A DNA stretch of 64,000 nt from NCBI GenBank assembly GCA_030770535.1, contig JASVEC010000001.1:1116001-1180000 (forward strand), read 5' to 3'. The notes beneath the pieces are model-generated. The model saw only the letters and a list, made by a program, of their open reading frames with translations. It ran no database searches and was not told the origin of the DNA. The DNA is from Batkoa obscura. Taxonomy: Eukaryota; Entomophthoromycota; Entomophthoromycetes; Entomophthorales; Batkoaceae. Both the position numbers and the translations under genes were made by a program. Shown here one piece after another: positions 47,300-59,270 of the stretch (its first letter is position 1; each line of letters begins with the position of its first letter).

Positions 47300-47400
47300 T
47301 GGAGGTGTTTTTTTTGGCTTCATCACTTTTTCTACCTTTTAAGCGCTATTTGAGCGGAAAAATTGTTAGTAAAATTCTTAAACAAAAAAATACATCCCCA
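47300..47400 (+). mobile_element. MITE abutting the transposon end
   Basis: TGGAGGTGTTTTTTTTGG to ATACATCCCCA. It begins one base after the right terminus of transposon copy 3, so the two ends meet as CCCCCATATGGAGG. Confidence 0.9.
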
Positions 47401-47554
47401 TATTTCAGCATGATAATGACTTAAAGCATACTTTAGTCATAATAAAGAAATATTTGAAAAACCAAAATTTTTAAATAATATTATAGCTTTTGCAGCTATT
47501 TAATTTAAACTTAATCGAAAATATATAGTTTTTATTAGATTATAAGATATATAG

Positions 47555-48096
47555 CGTGAAATATTGCTTCATCAGCTCTATAATCGATTATCACATAGTA
47601 ATCATTTAGCTTGTTTACAAAACCAGTTGTAGTCTTTATTCAATTTGACTGTGATTCATGTGATACAGTCAACCCAAAGTTCCTTATTTAGATTCGCTGT
47701 GAGAATTCCTATCGCCTAATCATGAGGAACTTATTGTCTACATTTTAATACCCATACTTGGCAACTATAATAAGGAATAACTATTATCATGTTCCTTATA
47801 TATAGCCCCTAGTTGAAGTATAAAAGAGACTACTTAACATGATAACTCCAGGCTTTCTAATTGAATTGCTCCTTGAATCATACCTTTAATAAAGCCACTA
47901 AGTCTTATAGTATTTTACGTGGGTTTTACATTAGTATTTTTTATTGTATTTATTTTACATAGTCCATAGCCTATTGAGCGCTATTCTTACTAATCCAAGC
48001 CTATCTTAGTTACATAAACTAAGACCTTTTGACTTACGGCCAGTTAATTAAGCTAGAACTGCTTTTGACTCTAATCACTGAGCACCAACTTTCACA
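47555..48096 (-). mobile_element. Longest solo LTR copy (542 bases)
   Basis: CGTGAAATATTGC to AACTTTCACA. It contains all segments of the other three copies, so full length is about 540 bases. No MITE within, which provides the empty sites used to define the MITE target. Flanks show no clear duplication. Confidence 0.75.
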
Positions 48097-48231
48097 ATGA
48101 TAATTATAATAGTTTATTATCTTATTTGATAATAAGGTCTCTATTAATGTTATATTCTTTTTATAAAGCTATTTATTAGCTGTATTTAATTAAATAATAT
48201 AATAAATATTATAATTTATAAAAGTTTTATA

Positions 48232-48332
48232 TGGGGATGTTTTTTTTGATTTCATTACTTTTTCCATTTTTTAAGCACTATTTGAGCGGAAAGATTGTTA
48301 GTAAAATTCTTAAACAAAAAAATACATCCCCA
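48232..48332 (+). mobile_element. MITE copy
   Basis: TGGGGATGTTTTTTTTGA to ATACATCCCCA. Both ends and the core are well preserved. Confidence 0.9.
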
Positions 48333-49435
48333 TATTTTTATTTAATTAAATAATGTTTTTTAAATTTTTACTAAATTTATTTATTAATATAATTTGTTAT
48401 AGTTATGTTCATTAAAAATATCATTTAAATAAAATGTTTAAAATAAAAAATACTTAATATTTAAATTAATATAAAAAAGTGTAAAATTCGGTATTCAAAG
48501 CCTGATTGCTTTATCTTAATTATAAAAAGCTGAAAGTTTAAAATGAAAATTATAAAAATTATTAAAAAAATGTGTAAAATATAAAAAAAATTCAATAAAA
48601 CATGAAATTATAATAATAATAATATATATATATATATCAAAAACATCTGTACCAAAATACTATTTAATATAGCTAAAAAAACGAGGACGTCCGAATTGGT
48701 TTCATTTTTTTATCCAATTTTTAAATTTTATGTTTTAAAACTTTGTTTAAAATTTTATTAAAGTAAAAGTACCCAACACAGTTAATTTTAAGTTATTTTA
48801 TTATAACTTAATAAAAATTCCCGAATTAGCAAGGCTTTTATTAATATAGCCTATATATTGATATCAATCAAAGTTGTAATATGTAAATAAATATATATTC
48901 TTATAAAACTTTATTAAAAAATATTTATTATTGAGTGCTTTTTCTATAACCAACATTGTAGATTTGCTATCAAATAAATAAATAATTTTAATATTATAAT
49001 TACATTATTGTATGCTTAATAAGATATAAATATTTTTAATATTTTTTTATAATGCTTAGCAAAAAAATCAGAACCAATTTTTAAACTACTATTTGTTTTA
49101 TAGATTCTTTTAAACATATAATGTAAAAATTTTTGAGATTTAAAATAGTTTCCTGTATCTGCTTATATATTAATTTTTATAAACTTTTTAAATAAAAGCT
49201 TTTTGGATATTAAATCAATTAAACAGTCTCTTCCATATGCTGAATTTGTGATTTAATATTTCAGATAAATAATCAAAATAAACTTTTTATTATTACTTTG
49301 TCATTTTTTAAATATAAAATATCAAACTTTAATACTGATATAGCTTGTTTAAAGTTTAAAATTATTATATAATTTTTTAATAGTTTTATTAAATATGTTT
49401 TTTTGAGTATTAATATAGAATTCATATAGTTTATA

Positions 49436-49535
49436 TGGGGGTGTTTTTTTTGGTTTCATCACTTTTCCGTTTTTTAAGCGCTATTTAAGTGGAAAAACTG
49501 CTAGTAAAATTCTTAAACAAAAAAATACATCCCCA
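49436..49535 (+). mobile_element. MITE in transposon copy 4
   Basis: TGGGGGTGTTTTTTTTGG to ATACATCCCCA, with TA on both sides. It interrupts the sequence that reads TTTATATAACCTTTTTTC in copy 3. Confidence 0.9.
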
Positions 49536-49753
49536 TATACCCTTTTTTCTTTGTTGAAAGATTTTTTTATCTGTTTTATTTTTTATTGCTATATTTATTT
49601 TATTTTTAGATATTTTATTTTGACTATATATTAAACACATATATTATATAAACCTGTTTTTTTTGCTGCATTTTTAAAATTATTTAATATATATTTGAAA
49701 AATATTGACTTAGTTATTGCTTTATTTTTTAAATCATTAAAATATTTATTATA

Positions 49754-49828
49754 TGGGAATGTATTTTTTTGTTTAAGAATTTTTACTAATAATCTTTCTA
49801 CTTAAATAGCGCTTAAAAAATGGAAAAA
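49754..49828 (-). mobile_element. Truncated MITE
   Basis: TGGGAATGTATTTTTTTG through the core to AAATGGAAAAAA. The last 25 or so bases are missing. Confidence 0.85.
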
Positions 49829-49850
49829 ATCTGCTAGCATCTAATTTTTA

Positions 49851-50670
49851 TTATTATTCTTTAATATTAAATATTTACTGTTAAGCTATTTATTATTGAC
49901 TTGCTTTGATCAATTTATATTAATAATATTAATTTATTTAAAAATATTTAAGTTTAGCTATTAGCTAGTTATATTTTTATATTTTTATTTAAATTAAATT
50001 TTAAATTTTAAATATTTTAAATATTAAAAGCTTAATAATATAATTTATTTAAGCAGTTTTGCTTAAACAAAAAATAAAGTTATAAAATTAGGTCCAACAA
50101 ATTTTATATTCCTATTTTAAAATATAAAAATAGAGCTATAGCAATGATATAATTTTAATATTAAATTGGTTAATATCAGAATTATAGGGTACTATAACAA
50201 AATATTTTTCGCTCAAATAGGTCATAAACTTGATAATTTACATTTAAACAGCTTTAATTTTATAAACACAAACTTTATTTTTTATTAAATAGGCTATAAA
50301 AAAGTTATTAATTTAAATAGTAAATTTATTATTAATATCAATGTTTGAATTTCTTACAAGACCCATTAATTTGGTACCTTTATTTACGCTTTTGTGATTA
50401 TTATATAAATAATAGTAAAGCGCCCGAATTAAAATATAAAAACAAATATTAGAAGGTTTTATTGATTTTATCCTATGATTAAAATATTTTTAATGCTAAA
50501 TTTTTAAATAATTCTTATATCATTTCTTTAAAAAGCGATTAGTACAATAGTTACTTTGATACTTTTTAATACATATATTATTCAACTAATAGATTATATT
50601 AAGGGGATTACAATCTCTTATTTAACTGGAGAAGGCACCAAAGAATTATTTGATAACGTCATGTTTGGGT
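49851..50670. other. Gene-free A+T-rich stretch
   Basis: No coding frame or repeat copy recognised. It separates the mobile-element region from the conserved gene cluster. Confidence 0.5.
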
Positions 50671-52004
50671 TTAACATGTAGTAGTTTCTTTCTCTTTCTT
50701 TCCATCTCTTTCTTTCCATCTAGCACGAATATCGAAGTGCTCTTCATTGAGCTAACAAGTCACATTATTATTGTGTAAATTTAAAATTATTTCTCAACTT
50801 ACTTTTTCTTCATCAACGTTATCTGATATAGATTTCAATATTTTATCAAGGACACTTGAGTGATTTGCATGTTCTTTATCATCCCTAAAACGCATAAACC
50901 TCCATTTACAAGGTGGGCAATTATCTGGATCATAGATTACTTCTACAATTTTGCCTTCCATTCGTTTTTTAAAATCACTTCCAAAGTGAGTTTTAAAAAA
51001 TTTAAGTTCAGAATCTGAAACCCCCATCTCATCCACTTGCTGATATTCAGACCCCCCTTTCCAAATTGATAAAAGAAACTTTGGTGGAGTAGAAGGGCTT
51101 TGAACTTCAATATGTAGTTTAAAATCCACTGAATTTTCATTGGGCGGCTTCCACTTTAACATAGTTGAGCAGGTACCTAAGGTATAAGGGGCGTTTACTG
51201 ATGTAAAAATTAGCCCATCCGATTTATGTTTTAAAGTTGGTACTTGTTCTTTCAATATTTTAATCATTCCATACGATAATTCCATAACTTTAGCCTCAAT
51301 TATTATAGTCAATTTATCCAGGACATTCAATTGAGTGGCCCTTTTTAGGAAAGGCTTAACGACATTAGTCCTTAAATATCCTTGCCTCTTTTCTAAACCC
51401 CTTTGTATCAATATTTTTCCTTGGAAAGACAGTAAGTCAAATGCTAAATATTTTAATACTCTTTTTCCATCTTTTTCAATATCATATACGAGTTCACCAT
51501 CTATAATTGTTTTGTCTTGGAAAGGACCATTATTCTCACAGTTAGGCAAGGGTATATGGATATCATGAAGATATCGATATTTATTCTTTCTATCTATCTT
51601 TAATGAAATTTTAGCTACGAGAGAACTTTAATAAATTAAAATTACAAGGAAAGTTTCAGGGCGTTTGGTCTTAGGATTGACTCTTGTAAATAGAAGACAT
51701 CTTACACCGTCTGATTTTTCACATACAAAATAATCGGTTTCTTTTAACTCTTGTAAATGTTCAAGAGTAAAACTAACAGGTTGAGCACCTATTCATGTTA
51801 AATATTGTTAAATATTTTAGATCATTATTTACCAGGAAATCTAATAAATGTTAATTTATATAAAAAATGTTTGAAAAAGTCTTGCCTTTCTGGTTTAATA
51901 TTAAACAAGCTACCAACCTCTCCTCTAAGCTCTTTTTCGAAGTCTCTACCTAGAGTTTGGCCCGGTATCTCTGGAATAATATCCTGTGATAAGCCAAATT
52001 CCAT
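50671..52004 (-). CDS. CEG1: mRNA guanylyltransferase (capping enzyme, Ceg1 type; 396 aa, four exons)
   Basis: Exons on the minus strand: 52004-51833, 51788-51646, 51597-50803 and 50751-50671. The introns are 44, 48 and 51 bases and every phase closes. It transfers GMP from GTP to the 5' diphosphate end of nascent mRNA in the nucleus. Nucleotidyltransferase motifs are visible in order: motif I EKSDGVRC with the GMP-linked Lys82; [19 protein letters not shown] (motif III); [10 protein letters not shown] (motif IV); LKWKPP (motif V); and [10 protein letters not shown] (motif VI). The short last exon (IRARWKER) completes the usual C-terminus. The length is normal for stand-alone fungal enzymes, and no triphosphatase domain is fused, as in fungi generally. 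The gene is divergent from the SUZ-domain gene, with 162 bases between start codons. Confidence 0.93.
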
Positions 52005-52166
52005 TGTGACTAGTAAAACAAGGCTAAAATAATATTATCACAATAAATTTTAAATACTAAATTTTAATTGCAAAAATTGATTAAATATAAAATTACAGCA
52101 AGTTTTTGTTTTTATTTTAATTTTAGAAGTCAAAGTTTAAATAATAGAACAGTTTAAACTCAAGAT

Positions 52167-52636
52167 ATGAGTAAAGAAGTATTAGATGATTGGGAGAAAG
52201 CAGCCGAAGAAGGTGTAAGTAAAAATACTAAACATATTATGCTTTTAAGTTATTTCTATAGTTTGATCCAGCAGGCTTAACAATACCAGAAACTAAAGAA
52301 AAATCATCGAAAGATTATAAGTAGTTATATATAAAGTTTGATTTAAAAATAAACTTATTTAAATAAGATTACAAATACAGAACTCCAGTTTAAACTATAC
52401 AGAATATAAACCCCAAGTAAACTTTAATATTAAATTTGGCATTTAATTAATATTATAAGATACGTTTATTAGCTAGACCTAGTAGTTTGAATAAAAAAGA
52501 GGAAGTGATTAAAAAAGGATCGAGTGTAATGGAAATTGAAAAAGGTTTATTGCAAAGGAAACTTGAGTACGAGAAAGCGCGAAAGAGAATCTTTGAAACG
52601 TCACCTACAATTCCTAAAACACAAAACGATAAATAA
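52167..52636 (+). CDS. SUZ-domain protein, SZRD1-like (110 aa, four exons)
   Basis: Exons 52167-52214, 52262-52320, 52368-52416 and 52460-52636, with introns of 47, 47 and 43 bases. The joined product starts MSKEVLDDWEKAAEEGFDPA, the D-D-W-E start of SZRD1-type proteins. It ends with a SUZ domain: IRLLARPSSLNKKEEVIKKG..., then LLQRKLEYEKARKRIFE. SUZ domains bind RNA, and small SZRD1 relatives are conserved from fungi to animals with a poorly known role. Only the last exon looks like a gene unless splicing is considered, so this gene is easily missed. It shares a divergent promoter region with the capping enzyme. Confidence 0.85.
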
Positions 52637-52964
52637 CATGGATACTTTAATACTTCTATTTAGCTACTTCATGAAAATAAAATTTGTAAAATTTGAACTG
52701 TTTAAAATTTTATTTCGTAGTTATATCAAATCACAGTTATAGCATTATCTATATTAAGTAAATAAAGATATATTTTTAGTTTATAAAAAGATTATTAGTT
52801 TCCAAAAATAAGCTAAATAATATTATATATAATATATGATCTAGTTCTATTTTTAATTTTTTATATTAAGCAGGTATTACACTTATCCTTTAAAAACTAT
52901 TCAGATACCCAAAAAAATAGATCTTAAGCCAATCATTGAAATCAAGGCATTAGAAAATAAATCA

Positions 52965-54101
52965 TTAACGACGTGGGCGAGGCTTAACAACCATAGGGTT
53001 AGGGCGTGTTCTAGTTTTTCCACCTTTAGCAAGTACACCCCAAGGTGAAGTTGGCTGTCTATTACCCTTTGATTTACCACGGCCTCCACCGTGTGGATGA
53101 TCTCTTGGATTCATAGCCATACCACGAACTGAAGGACGCCAGCCCAAACGACGACGAGCACCTGCCTTACCTAAAACACGATGTTGATGGTTAGGGTTAG
53201 ATACTTTACCAACAGTACCAATCGCACCAACTGGTACTTTTCTTACTTCACCTGAAGAAAGTTTAATCTGTGCGTAGCCTGTTTTTCCTGTAGCTACAAG
53301 TTGGGCCCAAGTTCCAGCTGAACGGATCATTTGAGCCTTTCCACCCTTTTTAAGCCCAATACAATGCATAATTGTACCTACTGGAGCCATATGAAGTGGC
53401 ATACAATTACCTATATTTATTGGTACCGTGAGAGTAATATCACCATATGCTTCTTCTTCAGCTTTTTCCTGCTCAGTCTTTTCTTTTGGAGTAACAAAAG
53501 ATTCGACGATCATCCCTGGTTCAAGTCCTTGTGGAGCAAGAATATAGGATAACTCTTCATTATCAAGGTTCTTTATTAAGGCTATATGTGCTGAACGTCC
53601 TGGATCATATTCTAAACGCATAACTTCACATTGTCCAGGAGCTTTACGATGGAAATCTATTATACGAATACGTTGTCGATGACCACCACCACGGTGTCTA
53701 GTAGTAATTCTTCCTGAATTATTACGTCCACCTGTCTTTCTTTTTGCTATTGTTAATTTACGTATTGGTTTACCTTTATGAAGATGATCACGTAAGGGCA
53801 TACGACGAAAACGCAATCCCGGTGTGATGGGCTTAAATGTTTTGAATTGACCATCAGTACGAACTAATGGAGATTCTACTCTATCTTTTTTTGTTCTTAT
53901 TCCTCCTATGTTACATGCAAAAATTGGCATTCTGGCAGCTATTTGTTTGTAAACCGAAGTTTGTTGTGGCCCAATCCTTTTAATTGCATTTGAAAAATAT
54001 TTAACTTGATTTAACTTATTAATATTTGTTGCATCCTGTAGCCTTAAATGGGGTGATAATCTAACCCTCGATAATTGACGGGATAGAAATTTTGATATCA
54101 T
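52965..54101 (-). CDS. RML2: Mitochondrial large-subunit ribosomal protein uL2m (378 aa)
   Basis: Single exon. The first 60 or so residues are basic and Ser/Leu-rich (MISKFLSRQLSRVRLSPHLR), as in a mitochondrial import sequence. The rest aligns with bacterial L2: RKTGGRNNSGRITTRHRGGG, HRQRIRIIDF, VMRLEYDPGRSAHIALI and near the end NPRDHPHGGGRGKSKGNRQ. The last stretch contains the conserved histidine near the peptidyl-transferase centre and the TSPWG motif. The length is typical of fungal Rml2. It is codon-rich in G+C compared with its surroundings, as expected for a highly conserved, well-expressed gene. Convergent with the SUZ-domain gene. Confidence 0.96.
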   Translation of the reverse strand: MISKFLSRQLSRVRLSPHLRLQDATNINKLNQVKYFSNAIKRIGPQQTSVYKQIAARMPIFACNIGGIRTKKDRVESPLVRTDGQFKTFKPITPGLRFRRMPLRDHLHKGKPIRKLTIAKRKTGGRNNSGRITTRHRGGGHRQRIRIIDFHRKAPGQCEVMRLEYDPGRSAHIALIKNLDNEELSYILAPQGLEPGMIVESFVTPKEKTEQEKAEEEAYGDITLTVPINIGNCMPLHMAPVGTIMHCIGLKKGGKAQMIRSAGTWAQLVATGKTGYAQIKLSSGEVRKVPVGAIGTVGKVSNPNHQHRVLGKAGARRRLGWRPSVRGMAMNPRDHPHGGGRGKSKGNRQPTSPWGVLAKGGKTRTRPNPMVVKPRPRR

Positions 54102-55237
54102 TTCTTTAATGAAAGCAAATTGATATTTGAAAAATAACCAGAAATATTTGATTCATCACAAAATTATGGGATTCAAATTACTACAACATTTATTAATATT
54201 AGTCAAGTATAACAATTTTAAGGATATACTTGTATAAAATCCATATAATAATCATTGGGGGAGTTTGATAGTTTTATATTAAAATGGATAGTAATTTTTA
54301 TTTTTTTTAATTAAATTAAAAGCCATATGTATATGAAATCCAAGTAATAATAAAACAATATTGGTAAGTTTTTTTATTTTTAGTTCAAGTTACATAAAAA
54401 GTGGTCAAAAACAGAATGAAAAGAATATTCCCATATGCTAATTATAAAAAAATTATTTATAATAAGACATTTTTTTGACGCTTACTCATTAGTTTACAGT
54501 AATCTTATAGAGTTCACATTTTGTTCTTTTTAAATAGCATTTCAAATGCCAATGTAATGCGTTTATACTATAAATGATTCTTATAAGAAAGGTGTTTGAA
54601 TAACAGATCTTTAATAGTAATAATTTTAATATTTATAAATAGCTATACTTCGTCAAGTTTATTTTTGAATCTTATTAAATATTAAATACTTATTTAAACT
54701 CAGCATTCGTCTATTAAAATTTAACTATAAGTATACTAGAATATCTAATATTAAAAAACTCTAGAGATTATAAATGTTTTAATATATAAGAATGTTTTTT
54801 TGGTTTCATCATTTTTCCCATTCTTTAAGTGTAATTTGAGAGGAAATTATCAGTAAAATTATTAAACAAAAAAACACATCCCTATATATTAAAAACTACA
54901 AAGATACCTTACTATTAACCAAATTCTAAATTCTTTTTTTTGATTTTTTAAACCTATAAATTTTTTAGTCTTAATAAAACTTTCATTTTCAAAATTAATA
55001 ATACTTCTATTATTTGTGTTTATAAAACAAGATTTCAAACAATCCATAGAATGCCTTATTAGGTTAGTCAAACATAAAAACAGTAGCTTTAAAATAAATT
55101 TGACTAAGTTTAAAATACCCATTTTATTAAATATGGAATTCCGTATAGTGCTCAAGCTTTTGTTTAAAACCACTATTTTATTCATACATCAATAATATAA
55201 TTTTGAGTAGCTGAATAACATTTACATCTTAAAATTG
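54102..55237. other. Intergenic with one MITE
   Basis: Upstream region of uL2m and downstream region of the p47 gene. The MITE at 54787-54884 is the only feature supported. A 98-codon minus-strand frame at 54889-55185 starts next to the MITE and shows no known domain; not called. Confidence 0.5.
54787..54884 (+). mobile_element. Diverged MITE copy
   Basis: ATAAGAATGTTTTTTTGG at the left, a changed core (TAAGTGTAATTTGAGAGG) and ACACATCCCTA at the right. Confidence 0.85.
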
Positions 55238-56678
55238 TTAAGTGAGCCTTTGTACAACGGCAGAGTTCAACAAATTAGCTTCACTTAAAGTAATATCGCT
55301 TTTTTCCAACTTTTTAGTAGGGAAAGTGGTTTGCAACGTAAAGGGTTGGCTAGAGTTTATAGAACTAGAATAGTTTTTAGATATTATTTAAAGACAATAA
55401 AAAGACTTACGCTTGTACATAGTTATAAAGATCAGAAAGTGTGTGACTGTGATTAAATTTCGCAACTAGTCTAAAAGTATGTTAAAAAGTAGAAGAGATA
55501 GATCTGTGCTTCAATTACCTTCTGCCATCACTTAGACGTATCTGGATGGAAGTTTGAGGTAAATCAGGGTTGATTTCATAGGTGTGAGATGCATCTTGAA
55601 TTTGAGATTCATTCTCGATAACGTTACTTGGCTTAGCACTTGGTACAATGCTACATTAAAATTAACATAGATATTAAAAGTAGAATAATATGATAATACC
55701 TTCCTAATCTGTTCCCAGATCCTTGGAATGGCTTTGCAGAAACAGGTGGGCCTTTATAATCTTCATCCATATTTCTCTGGACATGAAGATCAACTCTTTG
55801 ACCAGGTTGAACTCCAAGTAGACTAATTGGTGCTCTTCTATACATTTATTTTAGTATTGATTTTAAAATTTCTGTAAAATTACCCTTCATTAACCCCACG
55901 TAAAAATTCTTGACCTTCGGGCGAAGTATAGCTTATTAATGGGCCATCTTCTAATGCAAGACCATTTCTCCATAATGTAAGTTTCTTGACAACCTGAAAA
56001 TTTTAATCAATTCAAACCTTTTAGATATTCTTTTACCAATTCATTATTTCTTTGAGGAGTACTTGATTGTTGTGGGAAAGAACCTGGTAACAATAAATCT
56101 GGATTTGAGCTAGAAGTAGCTTCGTCACTTATTTTAAAGCCCGAGCCAGTAAAGATATTGGAAGTTTTTTTTTGTGAATGTTCCCCTTCTTCTTGCTCCT
56201 CTTCATCAGACACGGGCTGATTGATTTTTGAAAATAGTCCATTTAAAAGTGAATTTACGTTCTCAGGCATGTTAGGATATCTAATTGCGGTTCCTGATTT
56301 TTCTCCTCCAGCAAAGAGATCTTGGCCGCCTTCTTCTGGTAGATCTTCTCCTTTCAAATCATCAAAAGTTTTAAATCTGGTACTATTTTTATTGCTTTTT
56401 TGATTATTTTCGTTTCTTGATGAGCTAGGTTCGAAGCTTTGTAGATCTTGATGAACTTGTTGCGTTTTATTTTCAATTTGATCGAAATAGGTTTCAAGTG
56501 CCATCTATACATAAAAATATTATATTCATGTCTTAAAATAAGATGCTCTTACTTCAATATCCCAATTGGCTATCTCGAGATATCTTTTTGCAGTTTCGGC
56601 ATCAGCTCCTTCAATAGTTGAAACAAACTGTGAAATAATTTCGTTTTTATTGCCTTCACTTAAATCATTATTATTCAT
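55238..56678 (-). CDS. SHP1: p47/Shp1-type Cdc48 cofactor with UBA, SEP and UBX domains (381 aa, seven exons)
   Basis: Exons on the minus strand: 56678-56553, 56504-56037, 55993-55884, 55837-55700, 55650-55519, 55470-55411 and 55349-55238. The introns are 43-61 bases and all phases close. Residues 1-45 are a UBA-like domain (ISQFVSTIEGADAETAKRYL, then EIANWDIEMALETYFDQ). A disordered Ser/Glu-rich linker follows. The SEP domain starts near residue 199 (KKLTLWRNGLALEDGPLISY) and includes GVQPGQRVDLHV. The UBX domain covers the last 85 residues (IQIRLSDGRRLVAKFNHSHT, then LQTTFPTKKL). Such proteins recruit the Cdc48/p97 ATPase to ubiquitinated clients in protein degradation, membrane fusion and phosphatase assembly. 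The UBX loop reads TTFPTKK, with the F-P turn that contacts Cdc48 present. Confidence 0.93.
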
Positions 56679-59270
56679 TTTTATATTATTTGTAAATAAA
56701 AGATAAAACTTGAAATTTGCTAAAATTAAATAATTTGAAATACATTGACTAAGCTTATCAGTATTACGTATTTAAATTTTGATTAAAATTTAAAAATAGT
56801 AAGCATTTCTAAAATTTTTAGAACTTTTTAAACTTACTAATAGAATAAATACACGCATCTTTATTTAAACAATTTTTTTTAATTCACATACGTTTATCTC
56901 TACTTATTGTTTATCTTTATATTACTTTCTTATTTCAGTGCTTTTATAGTTAATTTAATTTAATTTAATTTAGGTGATTTTGTTATTAATAATTAGATTA
57001 GATGATTTATGGGCATCAGATATAATATTTATTTTGTCATATTAGTTAATTTTGAAAATTTTCATAGTATATAAAATCACTAATGGCTTTTTATATCACT
57101 TTGATAAGCTAATGGTATTTTTTGCAAATTAGTATACTTTTTATAAGATGGTTGATACTTTTATATAAACCTGTTATTTATATTTAAAAAAAGAATTAAT
57201 TTTTTAAATATAGACTTATTCTGTGAAACTGTTATCATAAAAAAAGGTATTTGCAATAAATTTTTATAACAATAAAAGCTTTTTATTTTTAAAATAAACT
57301 TTGTTTTGAGTTTTACTCATTTAGTTCAAGTTAATTTATAAAATAATTTTTTTGGGCAAGTTTAAGCCAATAAATATATATCTATTATTGTTCTTTTTAA
57401 ATTCAATAAATACTATATACTTTAATTATATTGATTTTAACATAATATAATACTTTTATAGCTTATAAACTATTAATCAGATTTTTCAAAAATTAAATCA
57501 GTATATAGTATAATATTTTATAATTATTTTTAATTCATTTGAAAGCAATCAACTATATTTTAATTTTTTTAAAAAAATGCTTTATTTAGGCAAATTTCTG
57601 AAAATTTAATTATATTAGTTTTGATATACTTTTCAATCTATAATTGGTGTAATAAAAAATAATAAATTTAAATATAATTATTATTAAAATAAAATAAAAC
57701 TCAATATTATTATTATATTATTATTTAATAAAAAATATTATAACAATTATGTTTTTTTAAATTACAGTTATATAATGCATTTTTATTAACTAAAAAAAAA
57801 TTTAAAGTTTATTAAAACTAGTATACTTAAATTAGTATTTATTAAAAATTGATCAAATAATGTAATTATTTAAATTTAAATATACATTAGCAAATAATAA
57901 ATCATATTATAAAATATTAATGATATAATATAAAATCAAATATTTGTATAATAAAGAAATATTAAAGAATATTATATTAAAGAACATTATATTAAAGCTT
58001 TTACAAACAGATCCAGTTTTTTAGCTAAAAAACAAAAAAGTTATTGCAAAAGTAATTATTTTTATTTTTAAGAACAAAAAATCATATTATTTTATAAATT
58101 ACCTTATATGTAAGACTTTGATAACTCATAATATAATTTAAGGGACTAAAACTTTTATATTTATATTGTATAAAACTAATTAAGATTTTTAATTTTGTTA
58201 TTACAAAATATGATTAAAATGAAAAAACATAAATCTAGATTAAATGTCTGTGAACTGTAAGGTTTTTGAAAGGGGTCAAGAAAGATAGATTTATAACAAT
58301 ATTAACTACAAAGATGCAATCAATATTTTTAAAAGTACATATGGGGGTGTTTTTTGGTTTTATTACTTTTTCCATTTTTAAGCGCTATTTGAGCGGAAAA
58401 TTTGTTAGTAAGATTCTTAAACACAAAAATACATCCCCATATTTAAGCTATTACTTTATTTTAGGTTTTCAAATCGAGATATTTATGTAATAAAGTTTAA
58501 CTTTGATAAAAATTATTCCCAATAAAATAACTTGTATTTTGTAAAAATATTATAAAGTACTTATGAGATACTTTCACTCCACATTAAAAATACAATATTT
58601 GTTTTAGATTGCCGTAAGCTGAAACAGTTTGCTCAAAACCTTCCTATCTTAAATCAAGTTTGACTTAAAAAATATGGATGTTTGCCAGCTTTTTTAAAAT
58701 GCACCACAATAAAAAAAACCCCGTTTCAAAAAACAATAGCCCATTTTTATTATAATAATTATTTTAGAATTTTCTGGTTGTAACGTATTCTTTAACATAT
58801 TCCTTTAAAGTTCAGAGATGAACCGGTGATAATATGACTATGCTTTAATCTTATTAACGAAATGAATAGTAATAGAGCTTTAAAGTGGAATGTTGACTTT
58901 ATATTATGCTATATAATTAAAATTTAAAGTCCTATAAAATTAAAATTAGTTTAGTTTTAATTTAAATACCTTTGGCTATTTAATTATTTTTATGAGTTTA
59001 AGCCTTGGTTGGGCGATTGATTTTTGTTTATTTGATTTGCTTGAAAGGCCAATGATTTCATACACCCGGGCGTCATAATTTCAATTATACTGAGCCAACT
59101 ATGAGAAGAATTTCTAAAAATGTAAACACTCGACTTTAAATAGATTTAGAGTTAACTTAACTCAATTATTAATAAATGCTGGACAAATTCAACTGATTTA
59201 CTTTAATTTGCGGCAAAAAAATCCTATAAAACAAGGTCACCAAGAAATTAAGCTTCTTTAACTTATTATT
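56679..59270. other. Gene-free, extremely A+T-rich stretch with one MITE
   Basis: About 2.6 kb dominated by A and T runs. Apart from the MITE at 58342-58439 I see no feature. The last few hundred bases should hold the promoter of the CTL gene. Confidence 0.5.
58342..58439 (+). mobile_element. MITE copy
   Basis: TGGGGGTGTTTTTTGG to ATACATCCCCA, flanked by CATA and TATT. Well preserved and isolated from the other elements. Confidence 0.92.

Larger units (their letters stand above)
48683..49850 (-). mobile_element. Decayed D-G-H-F-G transposon (copy 4)
   Basis: Starts GAGGACGTCCGAATTGG and follows copy 1 and copy 3 through the first 340 bases, then jumps (at about 49014) to transposase-region sequence, more diverged than in the other copies. 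The right end is lost. It holds MITEs at 49436-49535 and 49754-49828. Apparently the oldest copy. Confidence 0.6.

Noticed and set aside
23147-49535. Regularly recurring about 100-base units considered as a CRISPR-like array
   Set aside because: The spacing is irregular, copies are on both strands and inserted in other elements, and this is a eukaryote with spliced genes.
51335-52032. Plus-strand frames opposite the capping-enzyme exons
   Set aside because: They lie antisense to well-conserved nucleotidyltransferase motifs.
54889-55185. 98-codon minus-strand frame between uL2m and p47
   Set aside because: No domain or signal, A+T-rich chance-like composition, adjoining a MITE. Left uncalled.
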